Assembly: GCA_036389155.1 (NCBI GenBank)
Contig: DASVQN010000021.1
Coordinates: 44,129-108,128, forward strand
From: CADCVT01 sp036389155
GTDB taxonomy: Bacteria; Actinomycetota; Thermoleophilia; Solirubrobacterales; Solirubrobacteraceae
Direction: 5' to 3'
DNA length: 64,000 bases
Shown here: in pieces, positions 26,178 through 35,292 of the stretch
How the letters are laid out: the number at the start of each line of letters is the position of its first letter
How positions within the stretch are numbered: the stretch's first letter is position 1
Program-made: the position numbers and the translations under genes
Notes under the pieces: model-generated
Database searches by the model: none
The model's input: only the letters and a program-made list of their open reading frames with translations
What the model was told of the DNA's origin: nothing

Positions 26178-28547
26178 ATGACGCGAGTCCTGACTGTCCT
26201 TGCTGCCGTTGCGCTTGCGGGTCTCGTCCAGGCGGCAACAGCCCAAGCGGATCCGCCCGCAGGGACCATCGTCTACGTGAAGCGAAGCTTCATCTCGTAC
26301 AACCTCTTCTTGGTGAGCGCGGATGGGACGCAGAATCGACAGCTGACAAATGCCGATGGCGAGCACCTCGGAGGCGGGCTCTACCGCAGTCCCCGTTGGT
26401 CTCCGGACGGCTCTCGCATCGCATACACCTACACGCCCCTCAGCCCGCCAAACCCAATCCCAACGCCGGAGAAGCCCAGCGCGGTCTGGACTATGCGGGC
26501 CGACGGCTCGGATCGGACGCTCGTCGCTGAGGACGCGTCCGGCCTAGGATGGCTTCCGGACGGCCGCATCGTGTTCGGACGTCGGAGCACGTCAGGAGTG
26601 CTCACTCGGTGGGTTGCAGATGCAGACGGCGGCAACGCCCAACTGTACAAGCCCGGGCAGCCCGTCTCCTTGATTTCGCCCGATGGCTCGAAGATCGCGT
26701 ACGTCGATACGAACGTCAGTTGGCAGGGTGGGGTCGTCGTCGCGAACGCCGACGGAAGCGACGCTCGAAACCTTGCGGACTGGAATCTGCCACCCAACGT
26801 CGCGCAGGCCAACACTCCCGTCGCGTTTTCTCCCGACAGCAAGCGGTTGATGTTCAGCACGAGCCTGGGCGCCAACGAAATTGGCTACCGCGGGCCGCAC
26901 GCGTACACGATGAACCTCGACGGGTCGGACATACGCCTTGTCTCGGTCGAACCGCTCGGGGGCGCGACTTGGATCAACGAGGAGTGGGCCTTCGCGACTA
27001 GCGGGGGACCGCGGTTCGTCAACGTTCAAGATGGGAGCGTGACGAGCCTGGGCGTCGGAGACTTGGAAGCTGATTGGACCCACGCGGTGCATATGCTCGA
27101 CGCTGAGCCACCCGTCGTGCAGTGCGCTTCGCCGGATGACCAGTGGCACAGCGGCGACGTCGAGCTCGCCTGCACCGCGTCCGATCACGGGGCCGGGCTG
27201 GCGGAGGGGGCCGACAGCGAGTTTGTGCTTTCGACGGCGGTCCCGCCGGGTGAGGAGCACGGTGACGCCGCTACTGCCACAAGGCATATCTGCGATCGAC
27301 TCGGGAATTGTGCGGACGCCGGTCCGATCCGCGGACTGCGAGTTGATCGGAAGCCCCCCGGCGTTGATTGCGGAGCTTCGCCCGAGTTCTCGTGGCAACG
27401 CGAAAACGTCTCGATCGGCTGCTCGGCAAGTGATGATGCCGGCAGCGGCTTGGCTGACGGCTCAGACAGCCAGTTCATGCTCTCGACGTCGGTAGGGGCC
27501 GGCGAGGATGATGCCGCCGCTTCGACGGGAACCAGGGCCGTCTGCGACGCAGTAGGTAACTGCACAACCGCGGGGCCGCTCGGCGTTTTCCGAATCGACC
27601 GCCGGCAGCCGATGGTGGAGTGCGATTCGCCCGACGACGACTGGCACGCCAAGAACGTGTCGTTGCGGTGCTCGTCGACAGATGGTGGCAGCGCCCTCGC
27701 CGATTCCGAGGGCGCCGAGTTTGTGCTTTCAACCGCCGTCGCCGCGGGGCAGGAGGATGCCGACGCCGAGACGGGCTCTCGGAAGGTGTGCGATCAGGTC
27801 GGCAACTGCGTGACGGTGGGGCCGGTCGGCGGTGTGCGGGTGGATCGACAGCAGCCGCGGGTGAGCTGCGAGGCGCTGGATTCGGCGTGGCACGGCGAGA
27901 ACGTGACGGTGGCGTGCTCTGCATCGGACGGTGGTAGTGGTCTGGCGGATGCCGGGGAGGCGTCGTTTGGGTTGTCGACGTCGGTCGCCGCGGGGCAGGA
28001 GGATGCCGACGCCGAGACGGGCTCTCGGAAGGTGTGCGATCAGGTCGGCAACTGCGTGACGGTGGGGCCGGTCGGCGGTGTACACGTCGACCGCAAGAAC
28101 CCAACCCTCGAGTTCTCCGGGAACAGCAGCGCATATGCGGCCGATGAGCTCGTTTCCATTACCTGTCGCGCGACTGATAGTGGCGCGGGCATCCGATCCG
28201 ACACCTGCCAGGACATCAATTCGCCGGCGTATTCGTTCGGGGCCGGCGAGCACACGCTCTCCGCAACAGCTGTCGATGAAGTCGGGAACACCAGTCAGAG
28301 CTCGACGCGCTTCGTGGTCAACGTCACGACGACGAGCTTGAGCTCGCTCACGACGTCATTCGTGGACGCGGCACCTGCCGGGAACGGTCTCCTGGCGAAG
28401 ATCGACCGGATCGACGCCGCGAAGTCGCCTGCGGCCAAGGCCGCCGCCATAAACGCATTCATCAACCAGGTCAGGTCGCAGGACGGCAAATCGCTGACCC
28501 ACGCAGAAGCGGCGGCCCTTATCGAGCTCGCGCAATCGCTCGCTTGA
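26178..28547 (+). CDS. Secreted protein with TolB-like beta-propeller and tandem Ig-like repeats
   Basis: 789 residues from ATG 26178, which gives a clean signal peptide (MTRVLTVLAAVALAGLV...AQA). A TTG/ATG pair 27-30 bases upstream only adds polar sequence. Residues about 30-290 carry PD40/TolB propeller motifs (SPRWSPDGSRIAYTY, LISPDGSKIAYVD, FSPDSKRLMFS). Then come four repeats of about 80 residues (W-H-x-x-(D/N)-V, C-x-A-S-D, FVLST, GNC) with paired Cys, and a fifth, different Ig-like unit. The last two of the four have about 100 bases of identical DNA. The C-terminal 75 residues (LLAKIDRIDAAKSPAAKAAA) form a helical domain seen in extracellular actinobacterial proteins. Likely surface-exposed; substrate unknown. 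Confidence 0.85.
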   Translation: MTRVLTVLAAVALAGLVQAATAQADPPAGTIVYVKRSFISYNLFLVSADGTQNRQLTNADGEHLGGGLYRSPRWSPDGSRIAYTYTPLSPPNPIPTPEKPSAVWTMRADGSDRTLVAEDASGLGWLPDGRIVFGRRSTSGVLTRWVADADGGNAQLYKPGQPVSLISPDGSKIAYVDTNVSWQGGVVVANADGSDARNLADWNLPPNVAQANTPVAFSPDSKRLMFSTSLGANEIGYRGPHAYTMNLDGSDIRLVSVEPLGGATWINEEWAFATSGGPRFVNVQDGSVTSLGVGDLEADWTHAVHMLDAEPPVVQCASPDDQWHSGDVELACTASDHGAGLAEGADSEFVLSTAVPPGEEHGDAATATRHICDRLGNCADAGPIRGLRVDRKPPGVDCGASPEFSWQRENVSIGCSASDDAGSGLADGSDSQFMLSTSVGAGEDDAAASTGTRAVCDAVGNCTTAGPLGVFRIDRRQPMVECDSPDDDWHAKNVSLRCSSTDGGSALADSEGAEFVLSTAVAAGQEDADAETGSRKVCDQVGNCVTVGPVGGVRVDRQQPRVSCEALDSAWHGENVTVACSASDGGSGLADAGEASFGLSTSVAAGQEDADAETGSRKVCDQVGNCVTVGPVGGVHVDRKNPTLEFSGNSSAYAADELVSITCRATDSGAGIRSDTCQDINSPAYSFGAGEHTLSATAVDEVGNTSQSSTRFVVNVTTTSLSSLTTSFVDAAPAGNGLLAKIDRIDAAKSPAAKAAAINAFINQVRSQDGKSLTHAEAAALIELAQSLA
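27738..28081 (+). repeat. Direct repeat inside the secreted protein gene
   Basis: Two blocks of about 100 bases, 246 bases apart (82 codons), are identical: from GTCGCCGCGGGGCAGGAGGA through GTCGGCGGTGT. They encode the end of consecutive Ig-like repeats. The identity at third codon positions points to recent duplication or gene conversion. Confidence 0.8.
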
Positions 28548-28554
28548 CGGATCC

Positions 28555-28923
28555 GTGAGCGACGGCCTCGCCGAAGTCGGGGCCTACTTCGGCGCGAACG
28601 GTCGCGTCATCCTTGCTTTGCTCGTGTCAGCGTGGGCCGGTTCGGCTTGCGAGCGGGTGCGCGACTCCTCGACGGGGCCGTCGCGCTGGCGATAGCGGTG
28701 AACGTCGCCACAGTCGGCGCAGCCGCCGGCGCGTACGGCCCTCCGCGCCCTCCCGTGGCTCGTCCACCTGCCGCTCGAGTGGACGGCGCTTGCCGTCGCG
28801 ACGGGCTTCTATGCAACGGCCGCGCGGCATCCGCTTGCGGCGCGCGGCATGACTGCCGCGCTCGCCACCACGACGCCGCTCCTCGTCGCCGCCGCAGTGG
28901 TGGAGGCGTATGCAGGCCCGTGA
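28555..28923 (+). pseudogene. Decayed second SpoIIM-like membrane gene
   Basis: Reads as a paralogue of the gene at 25415 but in three frames: GAYFGANGRVILALLVSAWA, then a shift near 28630, LLDGAVALAIAVNVATVGAA with AGAYG, then a shift near 28740, and ALPWLVHLPLEWTALAVATG to a TGA at 28921. Motif order matches the intact copy (NTRALLGLL, IGAYGG, LPFEWSAIAV). Two frameshifts make a full product impossible unless they are sequencing errors. Confidence 0.6.
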
Positions 28924-28981
28924 GCGCTTGGTAGGTGCGCCGCAGAAAGCGCGCCGCTCCTGACGGTCGTACGCTTGCGCG

Positions 28982-29296
28982 ATGGCGCCTCCCCCGAAAA
29001 ACCGTAACGAGACCGATCCTGTTATCGCGGCGCTGGCCCACGGCTTGCGCTCGGAGATCCTTCGTCACTGCGGCGCCGCAGCCAGCTCCCCCAAGGACAT
29101 AGCGGAGCGGATCCAAGAACCGATCGGAAACGTCAGCTACCACACCCGCGTGCTTGCGGAAGCTGGCCTGTTGAAGCAGGACCGTCTCGAGCCGCGCCGC
29201 GGCGCGGTCGCGCACTACTACGTCGTTCCGCCGAGCGCGAAGAAGGCCATCAAGAACGCCGCGGACGAACTCGCCGCGCTCGCGGCTGCCGTGTAA
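28982..29296 (+). CDS. ArsR/DUF2551-type winged-helix transcriptional regulator
   Basis: 104 residues with the ArsR pattern: VIAALAHGLRSEILRHC, a helix-turn-helix (SPKDIAERIQEPIGNVSYHT with RVLAEAGLL) and a wing (EPRRGAVAHYYVV), ending in a short helical tail. No metal-binding Cys motif in helix 3, so not an obvious metal sensor. It stands alone between the SpoIIM-like remnant and the secreted HNH gene, and its targets are unknown. Confidence 0.85.
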   Translation: MAPPPKNRNETDPVIAALAHGLRSEILRHCGAAASSPKDIAERIQEPIGNVSYHTRVLAEAGLLKQDRLEPRRGAVAHYYVVPPSAKKAIKNAADELAALAAAV

Positions 29297-29418
29297 CCGC
29301 CCGACGCGGCGGCATCGAAGACGGCCGGTCGCTCTAGGCTCCCAGACCGCGCGACGCCTCAGTCGGCGCGCCCCACGTGCCGATACAAGCGGGGTCCCCT
29401 TAGGCCCGGAGGCCCGCT

Positions 29419-30288
29419 GTGCGTCGTCTGCTCGTCCTGTCTTTGCTCGCCGCCGCAGTTTCCGGTGGCGCGGCTCCTGCCGCTGATGCGCACCAGAGCG
29501 GCTGCCACTCGGCCCATAGCTGCCCGTCCGACCACCACACGTACGTCTGGTACGACGGCGCGGGCGCCGGGTGGGACTGCGTGCAGGCACGCGCGTCCGA
29601 GTACGACGGGTCGCGCGACACGACCGCCATCACCTACGACGGGCGGACGTACTACTGCCGCGCCGCTGGCTCGGCGCCGCCGCCTCAGCCAGCGGACTCC
29701 GACGGCGATGGGATCCCCGACGACCAGGACGCCTGCCCATCGCAGCCCGCCCCAGGACCTTCCGGATGCCCGCCGCCGCCGAACGCCGACGGCGACGCGA
29801 ACCCCGACGCATCCGACGCCTGCCCAACACAGCCCGGAACCGACCCGAACGGCTGCCCGCCGCCGCCCCCGCCACCACCGCCTCCGGCCGCGCCGTGTCA
29901 GGTCGACGGGCCCTACCCCGATGCGATCTGCACGCCGGGCGCCGTGTTCAAGAAGGTGACCGCGAAGCAGGTCTGCCGCCCCGGCTACTCCCGGCGCGCC
30001 CGCCGCGTCTCGCAGAGCACCAAGGACCGCGTCTTCGCGCGCTACGGCATCACCGTCCACGACGGCACCACCTACGAGGTCGACCACTTCATCCCGCTCG
30101 AGCTCGGCGGCTCGAACGCGATGCGCAATCTCTTCCCAGAGGCCGTGTCGCAGCCCGGCTTTCGGCAGAAGGACAGGCTCGAGAACGAGCTGCACCGTCG
30201 CGTGTGCCAGCACCGCATGACGCTCAAGGCCGCGCAGCGCGCAATCCGAACGGACTGGGTGGCAGCGCTCGGGCGCTACGTGCGGTAG
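29419..30288 (+). CDS. Secreted HNH-endonuclease-like protein with calcium-type repeats
   Basis: 289 residues from GTG with a signal peptide (MRRLLVLSLLAAAVSG...ADA). A Cys- and His-rich segment follows (GCHSAHSCPSDHHTYVWYD, residues 28-46). Then two thrombospondin-type-3-like loops (DSDGDGIPDDQDACPSQP and NADGDANPDASDACPTQP) that could bind calcium, and a polyproline hinge. A C-terminal HNH-like nuclease domain has the metal-binding core YEVDHFIPLELGGSNAMRNL and FPE. Such secreted HNH domains are found in actinobacterial extracellular nucleases. Activity is inferred from the DHxxPLELGG core. Monocistronic. Confidence 0.8.
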   Translation: MRRLLVLSLLAAAVSGGAAPAADAHQSGCHSAHSCPSDHHTYVWYDGAGAGWDCVQARASEYDGSRDTTAITYDGRTYYCRAAGSAPPPQPADSDGDGIPDDQDACPSQPAPGPSGCPPPPNADGDANPDASDACPTQPGTDPNGCPPPPPPPPPPAAPCQVDGPYPDAICTPGAVFKKVTAKQVCRPGYSRRARRVSQSTKDRVFARYGITVHDGTTYEVDHFIPLELGGSNAMRNLFPEAVSQPGFRQKDRLENELHRRVCQHRMTLKAAQRAIRTDWVAALGRYVR

Positions 30289-30903
30289 GTCGCGAGCGGC
30301 GGCTACGCGCATCCGCTCGGCTACTGCTCCACGCGCCGCGACAACGGAGCGGCCGACGAGTCGCGCGCAGCGCCGACGACTACGGCGGCTTGGCGTCGTT
30401 GTTCGTTGTCGCCCTCAGCGCGCCTATCCGCATCCCGCCTCCGCGCCTGCGCGAGAAGAGGCCTTGCTCCAGGGCAGAAGACGAAGCCACTCGCGGCTTT
30501 CAACATTGAGGCACGGCATCGCGACGGACGCCGCTCGGAGCGCCCTTCATGCGAGCGCGACCGACGAAGGGGTCGCGAGGCGACTCGAAGCGAGGTGGTA
30601 CGGAAGTCCGAACGCCACCCACCTCGGCACTTCGTCCACTGACTTGCAGTGGCCGGCGTCCGCCCTAGCGTGCTCGCTACGGAGGCTGGCGGTTGGGCAA
30701 CGGGCCAGCGACGGAGGAGAGGAACGCGGCGCGGCTCGGGTGCGCAACCGGGCCGCGACGCGACCACGATGTGCTCGCGAAGCACACCCCGCGTGCTCCG
30801 CGAGGATCGCGATCGGGCGAGCCGGGTGGCCGCCCGCGCCTTGCGGTTGGCCTGACCGACTGGTTAGCGTCATCTCCCCTTCTACAAGACGGGAGCTGAC
30901 TCG
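30289..30903. other. 615-base stretch without a supported gene
   Basis: Several overlapping frames are open on both strands but all are Arg/Ser-rich with no start signal. The end near 30860-30900 should contain the promoter and, at GGGAG (30893-30897), the ribosome binding site of the next small gene. Confidence 0.35.
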
Positions 30904-31125
30904 ATGGGACATGCGGAGCTTCAACGCGACCTCGACCGAGCGTATGCGCATCTGGCCCGGGTCGAAGCCGAGGCGGGTAGGGCGCAGCGGGAGATGGAGG
31001 TGGCCGAGGCTCGTGGCGAGACGGAGGTGGCCAAGGTCCACAAGAAGGACCTCGACTACCAGCTAGTGCGGCAACAGACGGCGCTGAGCGACATCAGCGA
31101 CATCCGGGAGGCGATGCAGCGCTAG
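30904..31125 (+). CDS. Small coiled-coil protein, 73 residues
   Basis: ATG with a GGGAG site upstream. Almost entirely helical and charged (LQRDLDRAYAHLARVEAEAG, later VHKKDLDYQLVRQQTALSDI), typical of a short dimeric coiled coil. No family recognised. Balanced composition and a clear start support it as real. Confidence 0.6.
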   Translation: MGHAELQRDLDRAYAHLARVEAEAGRAQREMEVAEARGETEVAKVHKKDLDYQLVRQQTALSDISDIREAMQR

Positions 31126-31299
31126 CGGGAGCGTCCACGCCGCGCGTCGCGCAGCGCGGCGTCGGCCCGGATCGAGAACGTGCGCCACTCGTTCAGAGGG
31201 CGCGTGAGGGACGCCCGCCGGACCCCCGTACGCTGTTGTCGAGCTCGAGCCGCTGACGGCGTGCGGTCAGCGCGATCAGTCGCGCGGACAGGACGGTGG

Positions 31300-31873
31300 C
31301 GGCTTCACACTCGCCAGGACCTCGACCTGCTGATTTCAGACTGGGGCCTGCACCGCGTGCACTTGACGACCAACGTCGAAAAGGACGGCTTCGTCGAGCG
31401 AACCGGCGACCTGCTGTTCTGCGCGTTCACCGAAGAAGACGCGTACCTGATCGGGATCTACCCGCACGGCAGCTGGGCGCTGCGAGAGCTCGTCGAGATC
31501 CTCGTCCGCGAATGGCCGGAGAACGCAGCGGTCAACGTGTCGATCTCCGGCTTCACGCCTGCCTATCAGGTCTCCGAGCAAGACCATCTCAAGGCTCGGC
31601 AAGGCGCGCGTCGCAACCTTGCTCGATGTCGACGGCCGGATCGTGATGCCGGGCCTGGGAATGACGACGGCGGGAACTCCAGTCCGCGTGACCATGCGAG
31701 TGAACGAAATCTCCTGGGCGCTGACTGACCTGCGGGACAACCTCGACGCATTCCTCGAGGATCTCGACGCCAAGTACACGGTTGGCCCAGGCGAGTCAGC
31801 CGCCTGGGAGTCCTGGGTGGAAGGCGACACGTTCGGTGTTCGCCGGGGCGACCGCAGAGGTCCCGATCGCTGA
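31300..31873 (+). pseudogene. Frameshifted unknown gene
   Basis: A conserved-looking block (LDLLISDWGLHRVHLTTNVE, RTGDLLFCAFTEEDAYLIGI, HGSWALRELVEILVREWP) runs in one frame to about 31600. It continues sensibly only in another frame (VATLLDVDGRIVMPGLGMTT, TMRVNEISWALTDLRDNLDA), ending at 31873. No credible start codon lies before the first block. It looks like one accessory gene of mobile elements, truncated at the 5' end and shifted once. Two overlapping intact genes are a less likely alternative. Confidence 0.4.
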
Positions 31874-31977
31874 CGTCTGGTAGCTGCCCGGCGGAGGTTC
31901 CGTCCGCGTGGGTTCCCGGACCGTCGACTGCCGCATGATGGTTGCTGTCCGGCTCAGCGCCGAGACTGTGCCATGCG

Positions 31978-33318
31978 GTGACCGATCATGGCGACAGGCA
32001 GCGTAAGGTTCGCAGTCGGGATCTCTCGGCTGTCGATCAGCGGCTGCTCGGCCAGCCGTTGCGTCTCCTGCCTCTCTACGAGCTGCCGCAGGTCGCCGAC
32101 GAACCCCGGTCGTCGGGCCCGACCTTCACGCCCGGCGCAGGGAAGCGTCCTGGAGTTCTTCTTCGGGTCGGCAACAACGATCTGCACTTCGTCTGTGAGA
32201 CCATCGGCGAAGTCATCGAACCGGCAGGGATCGTCGTTGCCCTCAGCGACGCGCCCGAAGTGGTCCGTTCAGCGGCTCGCGCGTCGCGACGTGTCGGAGT
32301 CCCGCTGCTCACCGACACCGTCTTCTTCCGCTGTGCCATGCCGGGCGGCCGGATCTCTCCGAGCCTTGCTCGGCTGAGCTACGCCCCAGAGCCCGAGCAT
32401 GGGCCGTGGACGACAGCTGATCTCGGGCGGACCGCCGTGCCAGGCGTTGTCCGCGCCGCGTTTCAAGAGCAGGACGGACGCCAGCACGGCGCCTGGATGG
32501 CTCCGACGGTCGTGATCGACCGCGACCCGCGAACGCTCGAACTCGCAGACCGCCTCTTGGCATCGAGCATCGACACCCGACCGGCGTTCGGGCGGCAGCC
32601 TCTCGTGGCGCCGCTCGTCATCGACCTGGCTGCCTTCTCCGCGCTCGACGCTCAGCTCCGGCTCGTCAACGCGCTCGCTCGCCACGGTCCCGACGTCTAC
32701 CTCGTCTCGCTGGCGGGCACAGCCACCAGCGGCAAGCGGCTGGCCAGCGCCATCCGCCTGCTGATGCTGCTCAAGGACCTCGGCGTTCCGGTGTTGCTGG
32801 CCAAGGCCGGAGCTCTACGCGCGTTCGCGATCGCCTTCGGCCTGGCCGGCTTCGAGTCGGGGCTGGGCCGGCTCGACTCATTCGAACTCAGCCACTTCCG
32901 CGGCAAGGGCGGAGCGGGTCGGTGGCCCGCCTACTTCGAGGTCCCCGAGCTGCTCTGCGCGGTCCATCCGCAGATCGCCGCCCAAATCGCGCGCTCCGGA
33001 GCGCTCGGCGCAGACTGCCCGTGCCCCGGCTGCAGGGAAGGCTGGACTCCCGGCGACATCCGAGGCACAGTCGTCCACGACGCGTTCGTCATCAATGCTG
33101 ATGCCCGTCGTGGCGGAGGCGAGATCTCGTCAATGGTCGCCATGCTCAAACACAGCATCTCTGATGCGCGGTACGCCGTCGACGAACTGCAGGAGGCAGG
33201 CGTCGACGTGTCCAAGCAGACCGCTCATCTGCCCAGGTGGGCCGAAGCCGTCGAGCTGCTTGTGCGCTGGGGGCTTGACGAGCCCGGCGCCGCTGGCCGG
33301 ATGCGCGACGCGGCCTGA
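31978..33318 (+). CDS. Unknown 446-residue protein with CPCPGC motif
   Basis: No family recognised with confidence. From GTG 31978 (a TTG at 31942 is possible) the protein alternates strands and helices in a TIM-barrel-like rhythm: LHFVCETIGEVIEPAGIVVA, GRQPLVAPLVIDLAAFSALD, VYLVSLAGTATSGKRLASAI and VPVLLAKAGALRAFAIAFGL. It has a possible metal site CPCPGCREGW near residue 350, followed by helical sequence. The layout (barrel, then Cys cluster) is loosely like tRNA-guanine-transglycosylase-type enzymes, but no catalytic signature of that family is visible. Convergent with the HD-domain operon. Confidence 0.8.
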   Translation: MTDHGDRQRKVRSRDLSAVDQRLLGQPLRLLPLYELPQVADEPRSSGPTFTPGAGKRPGVLLRVGNNDLHFVCETIGEVIEPAGIVVALSDAPEVVRSAARASRRVGVPLLTDTVFFRCAMPGGRISPSLARLSYAPEPEHGPWTTADLGRTAVPGVVRAAFQEQDGRQHGAWMAPTVVIDRDPRTLELADRLLASSIDTRPAFGRQPLVAPLVIDLAAFSALDAQLRLVNALARHGPDVYLVSLAGTATSGKRLASAIRLLMLLKDLGVPVLLAKAGALRAFAIAFGLAGFESGLGRLDSFELSHFRGKGGAGRWPAYFEVPELLCAVHPQIAAQIARSGALGADCPCPGCREGWTPGDIRGTVVHDAFVINADARRGGGEISSMVAMLKHSISDARYAVDELQEAGVDVSKQTAHLPRWAEAVELLVRWGLDEPGAAGRMRDAA

Positions 33319-33321
33319 GCG

Positions 33322-33906
33322 TCAGACCGTCGCGGGCGTCTCGGGTGTCCCGACCCGCCCGATGCCCACGAGGATGTGCACGGCCTCGGCGACCTCGTCG
33401 TCGTTGACCTCCCAGCCGAGGCCCTTGGCGACGGCGGGGATCTGGTCAGCCATCAACGCGCCCTGCTGGCGGAGGATCAGGTCGACCTTCGCGGCCAGCG
33501 ACAGCGGGTGCTGCCGGTAGCCGGGTACGAGCTCGCCGAGTTTCTGGACGATCGGCGCAACGCGCGCCGCCGCGTCGGCCTTGCCCGTCCTGATCTCCTT
33601 GACGAACTTTTTACCTTGATCGGTGAGCTCGTAGGTGTACTGGCGGCCTTCGCGCCCGGAGGCGTTGAAGGTGCGCATGGACTCCGCGAGGTCGCCGGCG
33701 AACGTCTCGTTCTCGACCGCGACTTCGACCTCGCGGCTGTACGGGCCGTAGTAGTGGGCACGGTGACCGAGGTCTTCGTTGATGGCCAGGCCGGCGAAGT
33801 AGCAGAGCTTCTGGATCGGGGTGCGCCCCTCGATCTTTCCGCCGGCCGCGTCGATGACGAGCAGCACGGTCTCGCGGACGGTCAGATGGTCATCAGGGCG
33901 TTCCAC
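33322..33906 (-). CDS. YwgA-like (Panacea/DUF4065-related) protein
   Basis: 194 residues from GTG. The N-terminal part has the pattern GRTPIQKLCYFAGLAINED followed by HRAHYYGPYSREVEVAVEN, which is the signature (K-L-x-Y-x-x, then YGP-x-S) of YwgA and Panacea-type winged-helix antitoxin-related proteins. The gene overlaps the end of the HD-domain gene by 25 bases. In Bacillus a YwgA-type gene also sits next to the HD-domain gene ywfO, so the pairing is conserved across phyla (established for that neighbourhood; assignment here by eye). The joint function is unknown. Confidence 0.7.
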   Translation of the reverse strand: MERPDDHLTVRETVLLVIDAAGGKIEGRTPIQKLCYFAGLAINEDLGHRAHYYGPYSREVEVAVENETFAGDLAESMRTFNASGREGRQYTYELTDQGKKFVKEIRTGKADAAARVAPIVQKLGELVPGYRQHPLSLAAKVDLILRQQGALMADQIPAVAKGLGWEVNDDEVAEAVHILVGIGRVGTPETPATV

Positions 33907-35234
33907 AGGAGGTCTCGTGCCTTGTCGTCAGTGAGGTCCTCGTTCCTGGGTGAGAACAAGGACACATACTTGCTTTCTTTGCCCAGCTCGTCCCGGAAGA
34001 TCTCGCTGATCTCGTGGATGGTCTCGGGCTGTCGGTCCGGGAAGGACAGCAGGATGTCCTTGTCCGTGAAGCCGGCGCTGGGGTTGCGGTAGACAGGATT
34101 GGCTTGATCTTCAACGCGCAACGCTACGAGATAGGCCGGACAGGACAGTTCGCTGGCGATCTTTTCTTCGAGCTCGGTGCTCTTGGCGGCCATAAGCTCG
34201 CGGTCGAGGATCTGGGCGATGCGCGGGCCGCCGAGATCGCGTCGTTCGTCGGTGAGATTGATCCGGGCGTTGCGTCGAAGCAGGTCACGTTCGGCCAGCC
34301 GGCGCGCGAGCTGACGTGACGGGGTGTCGTCGGCCTGGGCGAGCAACGCCTGCATCACGCTCGCGTCGGTCTGCTTGAGGTAGGCCGTCAGGAATGCCTC
34401 GTCGGGGGCCGGTTTATTGTCGACGATCGGGACCTCGAAGGCAGCCGAATCCACGGCGCCGTCGTCGAGCCCGTAGGTAAGCGCGCGCTCGACCAGGATG
34501 TCGGTCGCGATGCGGGTCTTGTGACCGTAGACCTGGCGGTGCATGTGGTGACGGGCCAGGAGTAGGCCTTCGACGGCCCACAAGCCGTCCTCCTTGAAGC
34601 CCAGGTAGTTCTCCACGCCGCCGGCGTTGATGACCGTGACGGTGTCGATCAGCCGTCCGAGGTCGTACTTGCCGTACTGGACGCCAGCGAAGTAGGAGTC
34701 GCGCTGCAGGTAATCGAGCTTGTCGGCGTCGCTAGGCCCGGAGACGATGTCGCGCAGAGCAGTGCGGACCTTGAAGTCGCCTTCGTGTCCGACGAGGTCG
34801 GCGGCGCGCTGACAGAGCTCGCTCCCGAAGGCGGCCTGCAGCTGCGCGTCGGTGCGCATGATCTCGACCGAGATCGCCTCGTGGACGCCGCGGACGTTGT
34901 TGCGAAGATCAAGCACGCCCTCGGAGACATGCGAGAAGGGGCCGTGGCCGATGTCGTGCAGCAGCGCCGCCGTGCGCACCGTGGCGATGTCAGCGTCAGA
35001 GACGGTGTCGATGCCGGCCTTCTGCTGGAGCTCGCTGACGACGCGACCGGCGAGATGGCATACACCGACCGAGTGCTCGAAGCGGGTGTGCAGCGCCCCG
35101 GGGTAGACGAGGTGGGTCATCGCGAGCTGGCGGATGCTCCGCAGCCGCTGGAAGACGGCGCTGTCGATCGCGGCGCGCTCCTCGTCGCGCAGCTCGATGA
35201 AATTGTGGATGGGGTCGCGGATCCGGATCGGCAT
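33882..35234 (-). CDS. HD-domain phosphohydrolase (SAMHD1/YwfO-like)
   Basis: 450 residues from ATG 35234 (GTG at 35264 possible). The N-terminus reads RIRDPIHNFIEL, the usual beginning of COG1078 proteins. The HD site is complete: His 54 in HTRFEHSVG, His 93/Asp 94 in LLHDIGHGPFSH, with the conserved Asp in a downstream segment SDADKLDYLQRDSYFAG. Members hydrolyse dNTPs or related nucleotides, and some limit phage growth by draining dNTPs. Middle gene of a minus-strand operon with the HTH gene upstream and the YwgA-like gene downstream. Intact. Confidence 0.92.
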   Translation of the reverse strand: MPIRIRDPIHNFIELRDEERAAIDSAVFQRLRSIRQLAMTHLVYPGALHTRFEHSVGVCHLAGRVVSELQQKAGIDTVSDADIATVRTAALLHDIGHGPFSHVSEGVLDLRNNVRGVHEAISVEIMRTDAQLQAAFGSELCQRAADLVGHEGDFKVRTALRDIVSGPSDADKLDYLQRDSYFAGVQYGKYDLGRLIDTVTVINAGGVENYLGFKEDGLWAVEGLLLARHHMHRQVYGHKTRIATDILVERALTYGLDDGAVDSAAFEVPIVDNKPAPDEAFLTAYLKQTDASVMQALLAQADDTPSRQLARRLAERDLLRRNARINLTDERRDLGGPRIAQILDRELMAAKSTELEEKIASELSCPAYLVALRVEDQANPVYRNPSAGFTDKDILLSFPDRQPETIHEISEIFRDELGKESKYVSLFSPRNEDLTDDKARDLLWNALMTI

Positions 35235-35292
35235 GGTGGGCCGCGCTGCGGGCCGGACAATCATGCCGGGTAAGTCGACCTTCAGGCTGACC

